Assembly (NCBI RefSeq): GCF_001424905.1
Contig: NZ_LMCU01000001.1
Location: 1,357,480-1,421,479 of the forward strand
Direction of reading: 5' to 3'
Length of the DNA stretch: 64,000 nucleotides
DNA from: Leifsonia sp. Root112D2
GTDB lineage: Bacteria > Actinomycetota > Actinomycetes > Actinomycetales > Microbacteriaceae
In this document: positions 13,645 to 22,251 of the stretch, piece by piece
Position numbering within the stretch: the first letter of the stretch is position 1
Layout of the letters: every line of letters begins with the position of its first letter
Notes under the pieces: generated by a model
Database searches by the model: none
What the model was told of the DNA's origin: nothing
The model's input: the letters and a program-made list of their open reading frames with translations, nothing else
Program-made: the position numbers and the translations under genes

Positions 13645-15374
13645 TACACTCGACTCTCGCTTGAAACCTTCACCGTTTCGATTGAGTCTTCCATATGCAT
13701 GTACTTCTTGCCGCGGCTGAACGAGGCGATTGCGCCGATGATCGACATGATCGCCGCAGCGATGAACACCACAGTCAAGCCATCGTGGAAAGGTTGCGAG
13801 ATCAGTTGCGGGAAAAATTCCTTGCCCGTGAGGGTCGCGATGTCTGCGTTGGACATGTGCTTCAGGACACCGGTTGGCTCGAGCAGGCTCTGAATCGGGT
13901 TGTAGCCGAGGAACGCCGCGAAGACGCTGCCGACCGGCGGCAACTGACCGATCTGGTGCGCGATGGCCTGCGGAACGCCGTGCGCGGCGAGCCCCTTGGT
14001 GAGCGTGGCCGGCAGCGACGTCGAGAGCCCTGCGATCAGCAGCGAGAAGAAGATGCCGATCGAGAGTGAGGTGCCGGCGTTCTGCACGGTGCCAGCCATG
14101 CCCGACGCGGATCCGCGCTCGCGGGCGGGGACGCTGTTCATGATCGCGGTGCGGTTGGGAGCGCCGAACATGCCGGATCCGATGCCGCTGAGGAAGGTGA
14201 TCACTGCGAACCATCCGTAGTCGAAGTTCACCGGGATGACCAGCAGCAGCACGAAGGTGGCGGCTACCAGCACAAGGCCGGCCGTGGCAAAGAAGCGTGC
14301 GCCGAAGCGGTCGGAGAGCGTGCCGGAGAGCGGCCCGGCGAACAGGAATCCGATGGTGATGGGCAGCATGTAGATGCCGGCCCAGAGCGGCGTGTCCGCA
14401 TAGGAGAAACCGTGCAGCGGCAACCAGATGCCCTGCAGCCAGATGATCAGCATGAACTGTAGACCGCCACGACCGACGGATGCGAGCAGCCCGGCCAGGT
14501 TCGCCATCGCGAAGGCACGGATCTTGAACAGGCGCATGTTGAACATCGGCGACTTCGTGTGCAACTCCACGAAGACGAAGACCACCAACAGCGCCGCGCC
14601 CCCGATGATGCTGCCGAATACCCACGGGTTCGCCCACCCGGTGGCACTGTCTCCGTATGGCTGAATGCCGTAGGTGATGCCGGTGAGCATCGCCGCGAGG
14701 CCGGCCGCGAAGAGCACATTGCCCGGCCAGTCCAGCTTGCCGGGGTTGCGGCTGCCCACCTCGTGCAGCGACTTGTATGACCAGATCGTTCCGATGATGC
14801 CGACGGGAACGCTCACGAAGAAGACGGCGCGCCAGTCGATGACCGCGAGCAGGCCGCCCACGATCAGCCCGATGAAGCTGCCCGCGATAGCGGCGACCTG
14901 GTTGATGCCGAGTGCCATGCCGCGTCGGTTGGATGGGAAGGCATCCGTCAGAATCGCGGTGGAGTTGGCGAACAGCATGGCGCCGCCGACGCCCTGCACG
15001 AAGCGCCAGGCGATGAGCCACATGGCCCCGGCGCCCGCCTGCATCGGATCGAGCGCGAGCGCGATGGAGCCGACGGTGAAGACGACGAAGCCGAGGTTGT
15101 AGATTTTCACGCGGCCGTACATATCACCGAGACGCCCGAATGTCACGACGAGAACCGCGGTGACGAGCATGTAGCCCATGAGCATCCAGAGCAGATAGCT
15201 CACATTGCCGGGCTCGAGCGGGTTGAGTTTGATGCCCTTGAAGATGGCGGGCAGCGAGATGATGACGATGGAGGCATTGATGGTCGCCATCAGCATGCCG
15301 AGCGTGGTGTTGCTCAGCGCAACCCACTTGTAATGCGGATGATCATGCGTGAAAAGAGCGGGACGCCGCGCCAC
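13644..15374 (-). CDS. MFS drug efflux transporter, DHA2 (14-helix) type
   Basis: The 576-residue membrane protein has about 14 hydrophobic segments. Motif A is GRLGDMYGRVKIY, and INASIVIISLPAI near the N-terminus is the DHA2 motif D1 region. Such proteins export drugs or toxic metabolites by proton antiport. GGAG lies upstream of the GTG start at 15374. It is the first gene of a unit with the MarR regulator, the usual arrangement of an inducible efflux pump. Substrate unknown. Confidence 0.9.
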   Translation of the reverse strand: MARRPALFTHDHPHYKWVALSNTTLGMLMATINASIVIISLPAIFKGIKLNPLEPGNVSYLLWMLMGYMLVTAVLVVTFGRLGDMYGRVKIYNLGFVVFTVGSIALALDPMQAGAGAMWLIAWRFVQGVGGAMLFANSTAILTDAFPSNRRGMALGINQVAAIAGSFIGLIVGGLLAVIDWRAVFFVSVPVGIIGTIWSYKSLHEVGSRNPGKLDWPGNVLFAAGLAAMLTGITYGIQPYGDSATGWANPWVFGSIIGGAALLVVFVFVELHTKSPMFNMRLFKIRAFAMANLAGLLASVGRGGLQFMLIIWLQGIWLPLHGFSYADTPLWAGIYMLPITIGFLFAGPLSGTLSDRFGARFFATAGLVLVAATFVLLLVIPVNFDYGWFAVITFLSGIGSGMFGAPNRTAIMNSVPARERGSASGMAGTVQNAGTSLSIGIFFSLLIAGLSTSLPATLTKGLAAHGVPQAIAHQIGQLPPVGSVFAAFLGYNPIQSLLEPTGVLKHMSNADIATLTGKEFFPQLISQPFHDGLTVVFIAAAIMSIIGAIASFSRGKKYMHMEDSIETVKVSSESRV

Positions 15375-15404
15375 GGAAACTCCAGAAAATAGACGGAAGC
15401 AAAC

Positions 15405-15424
15405 TAGTTGCTTTACGCCAACTA
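15405..15424. promoter_or_regulatory. Probable MarR operator before the MFS gene
   Basis: TAGTTG-N8-CAACTA lies 31-50 bases upstream of the GTG start, next to a TATAGT box on the minus strand (15429-15424). MarR proteins usually bind dyads of this size that overlap their promoter. Confidence 0.5.
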
Positions 15425-15465
15425 ACTATACGCTCGTGGGCGTTGTCAGGATGAGAGCACCTGCG

Positions 15466-15556
15466 CCTGCGCATAATTCAGGGTGGATTCGCAACTCGTC
15501 GAGCGTGCACGGTTCCTCGCCGGCGTGCCGCGGCACCTACCCTGAATAGTGCGAGG
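15466..15556. repeat. Diverged inverted-end element E
   Basis: The 91-base element has ends CGCATAATTCAGGGT and ACCCTGAATAGTGCG (two mismatches). The outer CTGCGCATAA matches copies A-D, but the inner part of the end (TTCAGGGT for CTCATGCAG) differs. The centre contains the 12-base palindrome GTGCCGCGGCAC. Confidence 0.6.
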
Positions 15557-15640
15557 GAGGCGAGCGGATGCCACGCGGCCAATCCTCCCTGTAAGAACCT
15601 CGGTCGGCGCTCCAAGCGGGCACGCCGATAGGCTGGGCGC

Positions 15641-16390
15641 TTGCCTCTCCTCCTTCTCGCCTGCATCGGTCTGGTCGCCGGTATCGGCATCACCGCGGTC
15701 GGCCCCGGCGGTGTGCTGGCCACGATCGGGTTGTTCCTGTTCACCGGGTTGTCGCCCGCGGTCGTCGCGGGCACCGCGATGGTGACCCATGTGGCGACCG
15801 GCACGGTTGGATCTCTGGCCTACCTGCGATCCGGTCACCTGCGCGAACGCCAGACCGTTCGCGTCGCCGTCATACTGCTGGTCACCGCGATCGTGGGAAC
15901 GCCGATCGGTGTGCTGCTCAACTCGACCGTATCCGGTCGGGGGTTCGGGATGCTCCTGGCCGGTTTCGTGCTGATCGTCGCGATGCTGGTCTGGTATCGA
16001 CAGAGGCACACGGCCGACGACGGGCTGCACCCGCGGCATCCGACACCGGCGTTGATTGCGATAGGACTCGTGGTGGCGGTCGCCAGCGGAATGTTCGGCG
16101 TCGGCGGCCCGCTGCTCACGGTGCCGTTGCTCGTGGCCATCGGCACCCCGATCCTGCCCGCGCTCGCCGCCGCACAGGCGCAATCGATCGTCATCTCGAT
16201 TGTGGGCAGCGTCGGCTACCTCAGCATCGGTGCGATCGACTGGCAGCTGGCGCTTGTCGTCGGTGTGCCGGAACTGTGCGGAGTGCTCATCGGATGGAAG
16301 GTGGCCCGCGCGGTGCCCGCCCGTTACCTCAGGTGGGCGATGATTTTCATCCTGATCGCTGTCGCACCCGTTCTCGCGTTCAAGCCCTGA
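15641..16390 (+). CDS. TauE/SafE family permease
   Basis: The 249-residue protein has about 8 hydrophobic segments and two related halves: GIGITAVGPGGVLATIGLF in the first, SGMFGVGGPLLTVPLLVAIG in the second, the glycine-rich hallmark of this family. Members export sulfite, sulfoacetate or other small anions. The TTG start at 15641 lies 6 bases after TAGGCT (15629-15634), which would be a -10 box of a leaderless message. No neighbouring sulfur genes are present, so the substrate is open. Confidence 0.85.
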   Translation: MPLLLLACIGLVAGIGITAVGPGGVLATIGLFLFTGLSPAVVAGTAMVTHVATGTVGSLAYLRSGHLRERQTVRVAVILLVTAIVGTPIGVLLNSTVSGRGFGMLLAGFVLIVAMLVWYRQRHTADDGLHPRHPTPALIAIGLVVAVASGMFGVGGPLLTVPLLVAIGTPILPALAAAQAQSIVISIVGSVGYLSIGAIDWQLALVVGVPELCGVLIGWKVARAVPARYLRWAMIFILIAVAPVLAFKP

Positions 16391-16393
16391 GGA

Positions 16394-17260
16394 TTACGCG
16401 GGTGGGGGCACCTCGACGACGTGGATGTTGACGCCGGCGGCGGCGATCTTGTCCAGTTCAGCGTGGTCGGCGCTCGAATCGGTGATGAGCTCGTGGATCT
16501 CGGAGAGGTCGGCCACCTTGGCCAGGGTCAGTCGGCCGATCTTGGAGCCATCGGCCACGACTATCACGCGCTGGGCGTGCGTGACCATGGCGTAGTTGGT
16601 GCGGGCCTCCGTCTCGTCGAAGGTGGTGGCACCGGTGAGCGCGCTCACGCCATCCGTGCCCAGAATTGCGGTGCCCACGTTGATGGCGTTGAAGGTGTTC
16701 TCGGCGAGCGGGCCGACCAACTCGAAGGAGTTCGAGCGAATGAGCCCGCCCGTCATCATCACGCGCAGATTGGGGCGCGAGGCGAACTCCATCGCGGTCG
16801 TGAGCGAGTTGGTGATGATCGTGAGCTCCGAGCGATTGGCCAGCGCCTTCGCCACCTCCGCCGTCGTGGAGCCGCCGCTGAGCGCAATCGCGTAGCGGCC
16901 GCTCGGAATCAGCTGCGCCGCCTTGCGCGCGATGAGCTGTTTCGCCTCGCGATACTGCGAGTCCTTGAGCCGCACGGGTAACTCCGACTGGTCGCCGCGC
17001 ACGCGTGCCCCGCCGTGGGTTCGGGTGAGTAGCCCCTGCTCCTCAAGGTCCGCGAGGTCGCGACGGATGGTTGCAGCCGAGGCGAGCAAGGCATCCGACA
17101 GCTCACCGAGTCGCACCTCACCGCTCTCGCTGAGCAGCGACAGGATGGCGATCATGCGCTCGGATCGCTTCGAGGATGCCGCCCTCGGCCCGGTCGCGCT
17201 CACTCCGATTGCAGACACATCAGCTCCCTCACTGCTACTCGGAACGTTAACATCTCCCAT
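16394..17260 (-). CDS. DeoR/GlpR-family sugar regulator
   Basis: The 288-residue protein has an N-terminal helix-turn-helix (residues about 36-85: RMIAILSLLSESGEVRLGEL, then LLASAATIRRDLADLEEQG and LLTRTHGGARV) and a C-terminal DeoR sensor domain (about 100-270) with IALSGGSTTAEVAKAL, ITNSL and MTGG. The sensor normally binds a sugar phosphate. It is divergent from the alpha-galactosidase gene and probably controls that operon. The first 30 residues are an extension without homology. Confidence 0.85.
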   Translation of the reverse strand: MGDVNVPSSSEGADVSAIGVSATGPRAASSKRSERMIAILSLLSESGEVRLGELSDALLASAATIRRDLADLEEQGLLTRTHGGARVRGDQSELPVRLKDSQYREAKQLIARKAAQLIPSGRYAIALSGGSTTAEVAKALANRSELTIITNSLTTAMEFASRPNLRVMMTGGLIRSNSFELVGPLAENTFNAINVGTAILGTDGVSALTGATTFDETEARTNYAMVTHAQRVIVVADGSKIGRLTLAKVADLSEIHELITDSSADHAELDKIAAAGVNIHVVEVPPPA

Positions 17261-17280
17261 GCCACCATGCGCTGGGATCC

Positions 17281-17307
17281 GATCAACCGATCATACATTT
17301 TGATCAT
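17281..17307. promoter_or_regulatory. GATCA repeats between DeoR and GH4 genes
   Basis: GATCA occurs at 17281, 17289 and 17302, the last two as direct GATCAT copies 13 bases apart. They fall between the two divergent starts, where a DeoR operator would be expected. This is an A/T-rich patch in a G/C-rich region. Confidence 0.4.
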
Positions 17308-17366
17308 TTCATCCACTATCGCTTGTTTTGTTGCACGAATCGCTCATTCGCATCGATGATCTGTGT

Positions 17367-18683
17367 ATGACAACAGTGACCTTCATCGGTGCAGGCAGCG
17401 TCGTTTTCACCCGCCAGCTCGTCGCCGATCTCCTCGGATTCCCCGAACTGGCCGATATTTCGTTGCGGCTCTTCGATATCAACAGCGAGCGTCTCGCCGT
17501 GGCAGAGGGAACCGCTCATCACGTGAATGATCGGCTCGGCGCACGCGCGCAGATCAGCGCGACGCTGGACCGCGCAGAGGCGCTGAGCGGTGCCGACTTC
17601 GTGGTGAACATGATGCAGGTGGGCGGCATCGACGCCACCCGCAAAGACCTGGAGATCCCCGCCCGCTACGGCCTCAAGCAGACGATCGGCGACACCACCG
17701 GAATCGGCGGCGTGTTTCGCGCCCTGCGCACCTTTCCCGCGCTCAGCGAGCTGACCGCCGACATGCGGCGGCTGTGCCCGGATGCCTGGCTGCTCAACTA
17801 CACGAATCCGATGGCGATGAACATCTGGTGGGCATCCGTCGTCGCCCCCGAGATCAAGGCCGTCGGGTTGTGTCACAGCGTCTACTGGACCGTCAACGAC
17901 CTGTGCGAACTCGTCGGCGTTCCGGTCGAAGAAGCGCACTATCGCGCGGCCGGGGTGAATCACCAGTCGTGGCTGCTCGAATGGCAGCACGAGGGCCGCG
18001 ATCTGTACCCGCTGCTGCGTGAGCGCATCGAGGCCGAGCCCGAATTGCGTCGCCGGGTGCGCGTGGAGATGTACCGCCGACTCGGTTACTACCCCACCGA
18101 GACGAGCGAGCACTCCTCGGAATACCTGTCGTGGTTCCTGCGCTCAGAGGAGCAGATCGAGAAATTCCGGCTGCAGCCGCTGGAGTACATCGGCATCAGC
18201 GAAGAGAACGTGGCCGAGTTCGAGCTGGCTAAGCGCTCGCTCGCCGACGGCACGCCGCTCACGCTCGAAGAGGGCGCCGCCGAGTACGCGCCGCAGGTCA
18301 TCCACTCCATGGTGACCGGTACCGAGCGCGTCATCCACGCCAACGTGGTCAACACCGGCCTCATTGACAACCTGCCGTCGGATGCCGTGGTCGAGGTGCC
18401 CGCTACGGTCGACTCTGCGGGGCTGCGGCCCCACGCGGTTGGCGCGTTGCCAGTGCAACTCGCTGCGCTCAACCAGCCATATGTCTCAGTGGGGCGGCTT
18501 GCTGTCGAGGCCGCCAGAACCGGTGACCCGAAGCTCATCCGCCAGGCGGTTCTCATGGACCCGAACGCGAGCTCCACGCTCACCCCCGAGCAGATCTGGG
18601 ATGTCTGCAACGACCTCGTGACGGCGCACGGCGAGCTGCTTCCCGAGCCGCTGCGCGAGCTCATCCCCTCTTCCGCCCTGTAA
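17367..18683 (+). CDS. melA: GH4 family alpha-galactosidase-like glycosidase
   Basis: GH4 enzymes cleave alpha- or beta-glycosides by an NAD- and metal-dependent redox mechanism. This 438-residue protein has the Rossmann start TVTFIGAGSVVFTRQLVADL, the metal-binding motif GLCHSV (CHS as in MelA alpha-galactosidases), NYTNPMAMN and AGVNHQSWLL. The chosen ATG 17367 matches the family N-terminus; a frame from 17328 adds 13 unlikely residues. A sugar importer follows, so the sugar would enter intact and be hydrolysed in the cytoplasm. The specificity for alpha-galactosides (melibiose, raffinose) is inferred from the CHSV motif. Confidence 0.85.
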   Translation: MTTVTFIGAGSVVFTRQLVADLLGFPELADISLRLFDINSERLAVAEGTAHHVNDRLGARAQISATLDRAEALSGADFVVNMMQVGGIDATRKDLEIPARYGLKQTIGDTTGIGGVFRALRTFPALSELTADMRRLCPDAWLLNYTNPMAMNIWWASVVAPEIKAVGLCHSVYWTVNDLCELVGVPVEEAHYRAAGVNHQSWLLEWQHEGRDLYPLLRERIEAEPELRRRVRVEMYRRLGYYPTETSEHSSEYLSWFLRSEEQIEKFRLQPLEYIGISEENVAEFELAKRSLADGTPLTLEEGAAEYAPQVIHSMVTGTERVIHANVVNTGLIDNLPSDAVVEVPATVDSAGLRPHAVGALPVQLAALNQPYVSVGRLAVEAARTGDPKLIRQAVLMDPNASSTLTPEQIWDVCNDLVTAHGELLPEPLRELIPSSAL

Positions 18684-18696
18684 TTCCGCAGGGAAG

Positions 18697-18713
18697 CGCT
18701 CAGTTTCGCTGAG
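18697..18713 (+). terminator. Small hairpin between GH4 and binding-protein genes
   Basis: GCTCAG-TTTCG-CTGAGC lies 14 bases after the GH4 stop. Without a T-run directly after it, it may moderate expression between genes or protect the 3' end of the message. Confidence 0.35.
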
Positions 18714-18815
18714 CACTATCGACGATTTTCTTGTCACTTGAACAGTCCTCGATGCACTATTGCTCACATATCGACGGCGCAGAGGCGCCCCGTCAGCCCC
18801 AGAAAGTGGAGATCA

Positions 18816-20144
18816 ATGATGACTCGTTTCACCGCAGGCCCCCGTGCCATACGCCGTTGGGGCGTCGGTATTCTCGCCATCGCCCTCGGCGCAGCATCGC
18901 TCACCGCATGCTCCGGCCAGCAGGGCACAAGCACACTTGACACCAAGGCCAAGGTGCAGCTCGAGGTGTGGTCGGGCCAGACCGATGCGGCCGAGAAGAT
19001 TCTGGAGTCTCTCGCCAAGGAGTTCGAGAAGGACCACCCCAACGTGACCATCAACATGTCGCCGGGTGCCTCTTCGACCGATCAGCTGCTGCAGAAGCTG
19101 TCTGCCGGTTTCGCCGGCAACCAGTACCCGGACATCTCGTACGCGTTCGGTTCGTGGGCCGGCCAGCTGGAGGCATCCGGTCGCACGCTCGATATCTCCG
19201 AGCAGGTGAAGAAGTCGGATGTGAAGTGGAACGAGTTCACCGCGGCGGCTCGCGGCACCGCCCAGCCGACGGGCAAGAAGGTCATCGGCTTTCCCGCGGT
19301 GGTCGACAACATCGGCCTGCTGTACAACAAGACCCTGTTCGACAAGGCAGGCCTCGCGTACCCGACGAATGACTGGACCTGGGACGACTTTCGTGCCGCG
19401 GCCAAGAAGCTGACCGACCCGGCCAACCACATCTACGGCTACGGATACTCGGTCTCCGGCAGCGAGGAGACCACCTGGCAGTTCTGGCCTCACCTCTGGC
19501 AGAATGGCGGCTCGATCATCTCCAAAGACCAGAAGAAGGCGGAGTTCGCCTCGACTGCCGGTGATGACGCGCTGTCGTTCCTGCGCTCGATGGCGGTCGA
19601 CGACAAGAGCGTCTACCTCGACCAGACCGATGAGAAGTTCGGCCAGCTGTTCGTCAGCAACCGCATCGGCATGATCACCTCAGGGCCGTGGGAACTCTCC
19701 GACCTGAAGACCGGCGGCACGAAGTACGGCGTCGTGCAGCTTCCCGGCACCAACGGCGACCACCAGACCGTCTCGGGGCCCGACATCTGGGCGCTGTTCG
19801 ACCACAAGGACGCGAACCGCTCGTACTGGTCGTACCAGTTCGCCGAATGGCTCACCTCGTCGGCGCAGGACGCGCGATTCAACGTGGCCATCGGCAACCT
19901 GCCGCTGCGCACCTCGGAGAACTCCTCCGACGCCGTCGCCAAGCAGACGGCGCAGTACCCGGGCTACGACGTGTTCGTGAAGAACTCAGACAATGTCAAG
20001 CAGGCCCGGCCTACCTCGAAGGGTTACGCCGCACTGTCGGTGGCGATAGGGAAGGCGATCTCCGCGGTGCTGCAGGGTCAGGGTGAGCCGAAGGCCTCGC
20101 TCGAGAAGGCCGCGCAGACGGCCGACGCCCAACTGAGTAAGTAG
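18816..20144 (+). CDS. ABC sugar-binding lipoprotein (alpha-galactoside locus)
   Basis: This 442-residue solute-binding protein has a signal peptide ending in the lipobox LTAC (Cys about 31), so it would be tethered outside the membrane. The mature part shows the family 1 pattern: LEVWSGQTDAAEKILESLAK, VIGFPAVVDNIGLLYNKTLF and GRIGMITSGPWEL-like RIGMITSGPWEL. GGAG precedes the ATG at 18816. It delivers sugar to the two permeases encoded next. Confidence 0.9.
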   Translation: MMTRFTAGPRAIRRWGVGILAIALGAASLTACSGQQGTSTLDTKAKVQLEVWSGQTDAAEKILESLAKEFEKDHPNVTINMSPGASSTDQLLQKLSAGFAGNQYPDISYAFGSWAGQLEASGRTLDISEQVKKSDVKWNEFTAAARGTAQPTGKKVIGFPAVVDNIGLLYNKTLFDKAGLAYPTNDWTWDDFRAAAKKLTDPANHIYGYGYSVSGSEETTWQFWPHLWQNGGSIISKDQKKAEFASTAGDDALSFLRSMAVDDKSVYLDQTDEKFGQLFVSNRIGMITSGPWELSDLKTGGTKYGVVQLPGTNGDHQTVSGPDIWALFDHKDANRSYWSYQFAEWLTSSAQDARFNVAIGNLPLRTSENSSDAVAKQTAQYPGYDVFVKNSDNVKQARPTSKGYAALSVAIGKAISAVLQGQGEPKASLEKAAQTADAQLSK

Positions 20145-20166
20145 GCGGGGCATCGGCAGAACCGAC

Positions 20167-21117
20167 ATGAATGACACCATCACCGACAGCGCGCCGCGCC
20201 CGGCCACACCGGATGCCTCCAGCAAACGCCGACTGCGGCGCGCGGCCGCCCGCAAGTCGGCATTCACGGGCTGGGGCTTCGTCGCCCCGGCAACGATCAT
20301 CATTCTCGGCCTGTCGATCTTCCCCGCCGTCTGGGCGTTCCTGCTCTCCCTGCAGAGCTGGGACGGCTTCAGCGAGGCCACCTTCGTGGGCGGCGAGAAC
20401 TACGCCCAACTGATTACGGATGCCGACTTCGGCAACGCCGTGCTCAACACGGTCGGGTACACGGTGCTGTTCGTGCCGGCATCCGTTCTGGCGGGGCTGT
20501 TCCTGGCCGTCGCGCTCAACCGCCGCATTCGCCTGATCAGTTTCTACCGCACCGCCATCTTTGTGCCGTTCGTCGCCTCGGCGGCCTCCACGGGCATCCT
20601 CTCGACCTATCTCTTCAGCCCACAGTTCGGGCTGGTGAACAACGTGCTGCGGGTGCTGCACCTGCCGCAGCAGGGCTGGCTCGACGACCCGCACCAGGCC
20701 ATGCTGGTCATTGCGATCATGTCGCTGTGGGGCTCGGCCGCCTTCACGACGGTGATCTATCTGGCGGCCTTGCAGGATGTTCCTGCCGAGCTCATCGAGG
20801 CCGCCCGCATCGACGGGGCGAGCCCGTGGCAGGCGTTCTGGCGGGTGATCTGGCCGCAGCTGGCGCCGGTGACCGTGTTCGTCACCATCTGGCAGACGAT
20901 CGAGGCCGTACAGCTGTTCGACCTCGTGTACACGACGACCCGCGGAGGCCCCCTGGGTGCGACGCAGACCATCGTCTACTTTCTCTACGAGAAGGCGTTT
21001 CACACCCTGCAGTTCGGCTACGGGTCGGCAGCGGCGTACGTGCTCTTCGCGGCCACGCTGCTCATCACCATCGGCGTCGTCGTCTACTCGCGACGCAAGG
21101 GCTTGGAGGCTTTCTGA
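20167..21117 (+). CDS. ABC sugar permease, MalF/UgpA type
   Basis: The 316-residue inner-membrane subunit has six predicted helices and the ATPase-docking loop ELIEAARIDGASPWQAFWRV (the EAA motif). The first 35 residues are a basic cytoplasmic tail. It begins 22 bases after the binding-protein gene, and its stop overlaps the ATG of the second permease (TGATG). No ATPase gene is in the operon. Confidence 0.92.
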   Translation: MNDTITDSAPRPATPDASSKRRLRRAAARKSAFTGWGFVAPATIIILGLSIFPAVWAFLLSLQSWDGFSEATFVGGENYAQLITDADFGNAVLNTVGYTVLFVPASVLAGLFLAVALNRRIRLISFYRTAIFVPFVASAASTGILSTYLFSPQFGLVNNVLRVLHLPQQGWLDDPHQAMLVIAIMSLWGSAAFTTVIYLAALQDVPAELIEAARIDGASPWQAFWRVIWPQLAPVTVFVTIWQTIEAVQLFDLVYTTTRGGPLGATQTIVYFLYEKAFHTLQFGYGSAAAYVLFAATLLITIGVVVYSRRKGLEAF

Positions 21118-22007
21118 TGAGCACCGACGTTCTCTCCCAGGTGGTCACGTCATCCGAGCAGGTGGCCAGTCGGTCGGCACCGCCGCGTCGCCGCAAGCGC
21201 GGCCTGAGCGGATGGCACTTCGTGCTGCTGCCGATAGCAGTGCTGTTTCTCATTCCGTTCGTGCAGATGACGCTCGCGTCGTTCTCGCCGGCGAAGGAAT
21301 TGGTCGCGTTCCCGCCGCCCTTCATCCCCTCGCATCTGACGATCGACGGCTACGTCAAGCTTTTCACCCAGACCGACATTCTGCTCTGGCTCGGCAACAC
21401 GGTGATCGTGTCGCTGACCGCCATCGTGTCGAACATCGTGCTGTGCTCGCTGGCCGGCTACGGTTTCGCGCGCCTGAAGTTCGCTGGGCGTAATTTCGGC
21501 TTTCTCATGATTCTTGCCACGATCATGATCCCGACCCAGCTGCTGATGATTCCGACGTACATCCTGTTCTCCAAGCTGGGACTGCTGAACGGACTCGGCG
21601 CCGCGATAGTGCCCTGGCTGGCCACGGCGTTCGGCATCTTCCTGATGCGCCAGTTCTTTCTCGCCCTGCCCGCCGAGCTCGAGGAGGCCGGTGCGATAGA
21701 CGGATGCAACCGGTGGCAGATCTTCTTCAGGATCGTGCTGCCGCTGGCCCGCCCGGCACTCGCCACCCTGGCGATCTTCACGCTGCTCGGGGCCTGGAAC
21801 GACCTGGTCTGGCCGCTCATCGCCATCAACAATCAGCAGGCATTCACCCTGCAGCTCGGCATCGCGAACTTCCAGGGCACGCACCAGACCGACTGGAGCC
21901 TCATCATGGCGGGCAACGTGGTGGCCACCCTGCCGCTCATCCTCTTCTTCCTCTTCGCGCAGAAGCAGTTCATCGCGACCATGACGTTCTCGGGCCTGAA
22001 GGGCTGA
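21117..22007 (+). CDS. ABC sugar permease, MalG/UgpE type
   Basis: The 296-residue partner subunit has six predicted helices and the EAA loop ELEEAGAIDGCNRWQIFFRI. It ends TMTFSGLKG, the typical end of this subunit. It is the last gene of the alpha-galactoside operon. A shared ATPase of the MsiK/MsmK type, encoded elsewhere, is expected to power the importer, as is normal in actinobacteria. Confidence 0.92.
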   Translation: MSTDVLSQVVTSSEQVASRSAPPRRRKRGLSGWHFVLLPIAVLFLIPFVQMTLASFSPAKELVAFPPPFIPSHLTIDGYVKLFTQTDILLWLGNTVIVSLTAIVSNIVLCSLAGYGFARLKFAGRNFGFLMILATIMIPTQLLMIPTYILFSKLGLLNGLGAAIVPWLATAFGIFLMRQFFLALPAELEEAGAIDGCNRWQIFFRIVLPLARPALATLAIFTLLGAWNDLVWPLIAINNQQAFTLQLGIANFQGTHQTDWSLIMAGNVVATLPLILFFLFAQKQFIATMTFSGLKG

Positions 22008-22109
22008 CGCACGCCGCCTCAGCGGGGAAGCGGCTGGGGCTGGCGGATGCGTGCGGCGCAACACGAGTAGCCACCAACTTAAGAGCAGGTGACATTTCGG
22101 CGGCGGGGG

Positions 22110-22138
22110 TTGGCAGGCTCAAAGCGCGCGAATAGGCT
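22110..22138 (+). promoter_or_regulatory. Promoter of the secreted nuclease gene
   Basis: TTGGCA (22110-22115), a 17-base spacer and TAGGCT (22133-22138) make a good sigma70-like promoter. The leader would be roughly 107 bases. I see no PHO-box repeat by eye, although a phosphate-responsive gene would be expected here. Confidence 0.55.
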
Positions 22139-22251
22139 CGGCTGCGTGTCGCCCCCGACTGGGTGGCACCCGAATGGGGGTCGCAATGGCGCGCCTTCGC
22201 TCGGTGACGAAAATGCAGGGCAGCGTTCGCCCACGAAGGAGCTCTTCCGTT

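Noticed and set aside
13645..15021. A 615-residue minus-strand frame joining the MarR gene to a frame across the MFS gene
   Set aside because: The upstream part is out of frame with the MFS protein and contains no membrane helices; only the last 156 residues are the MarR protein.
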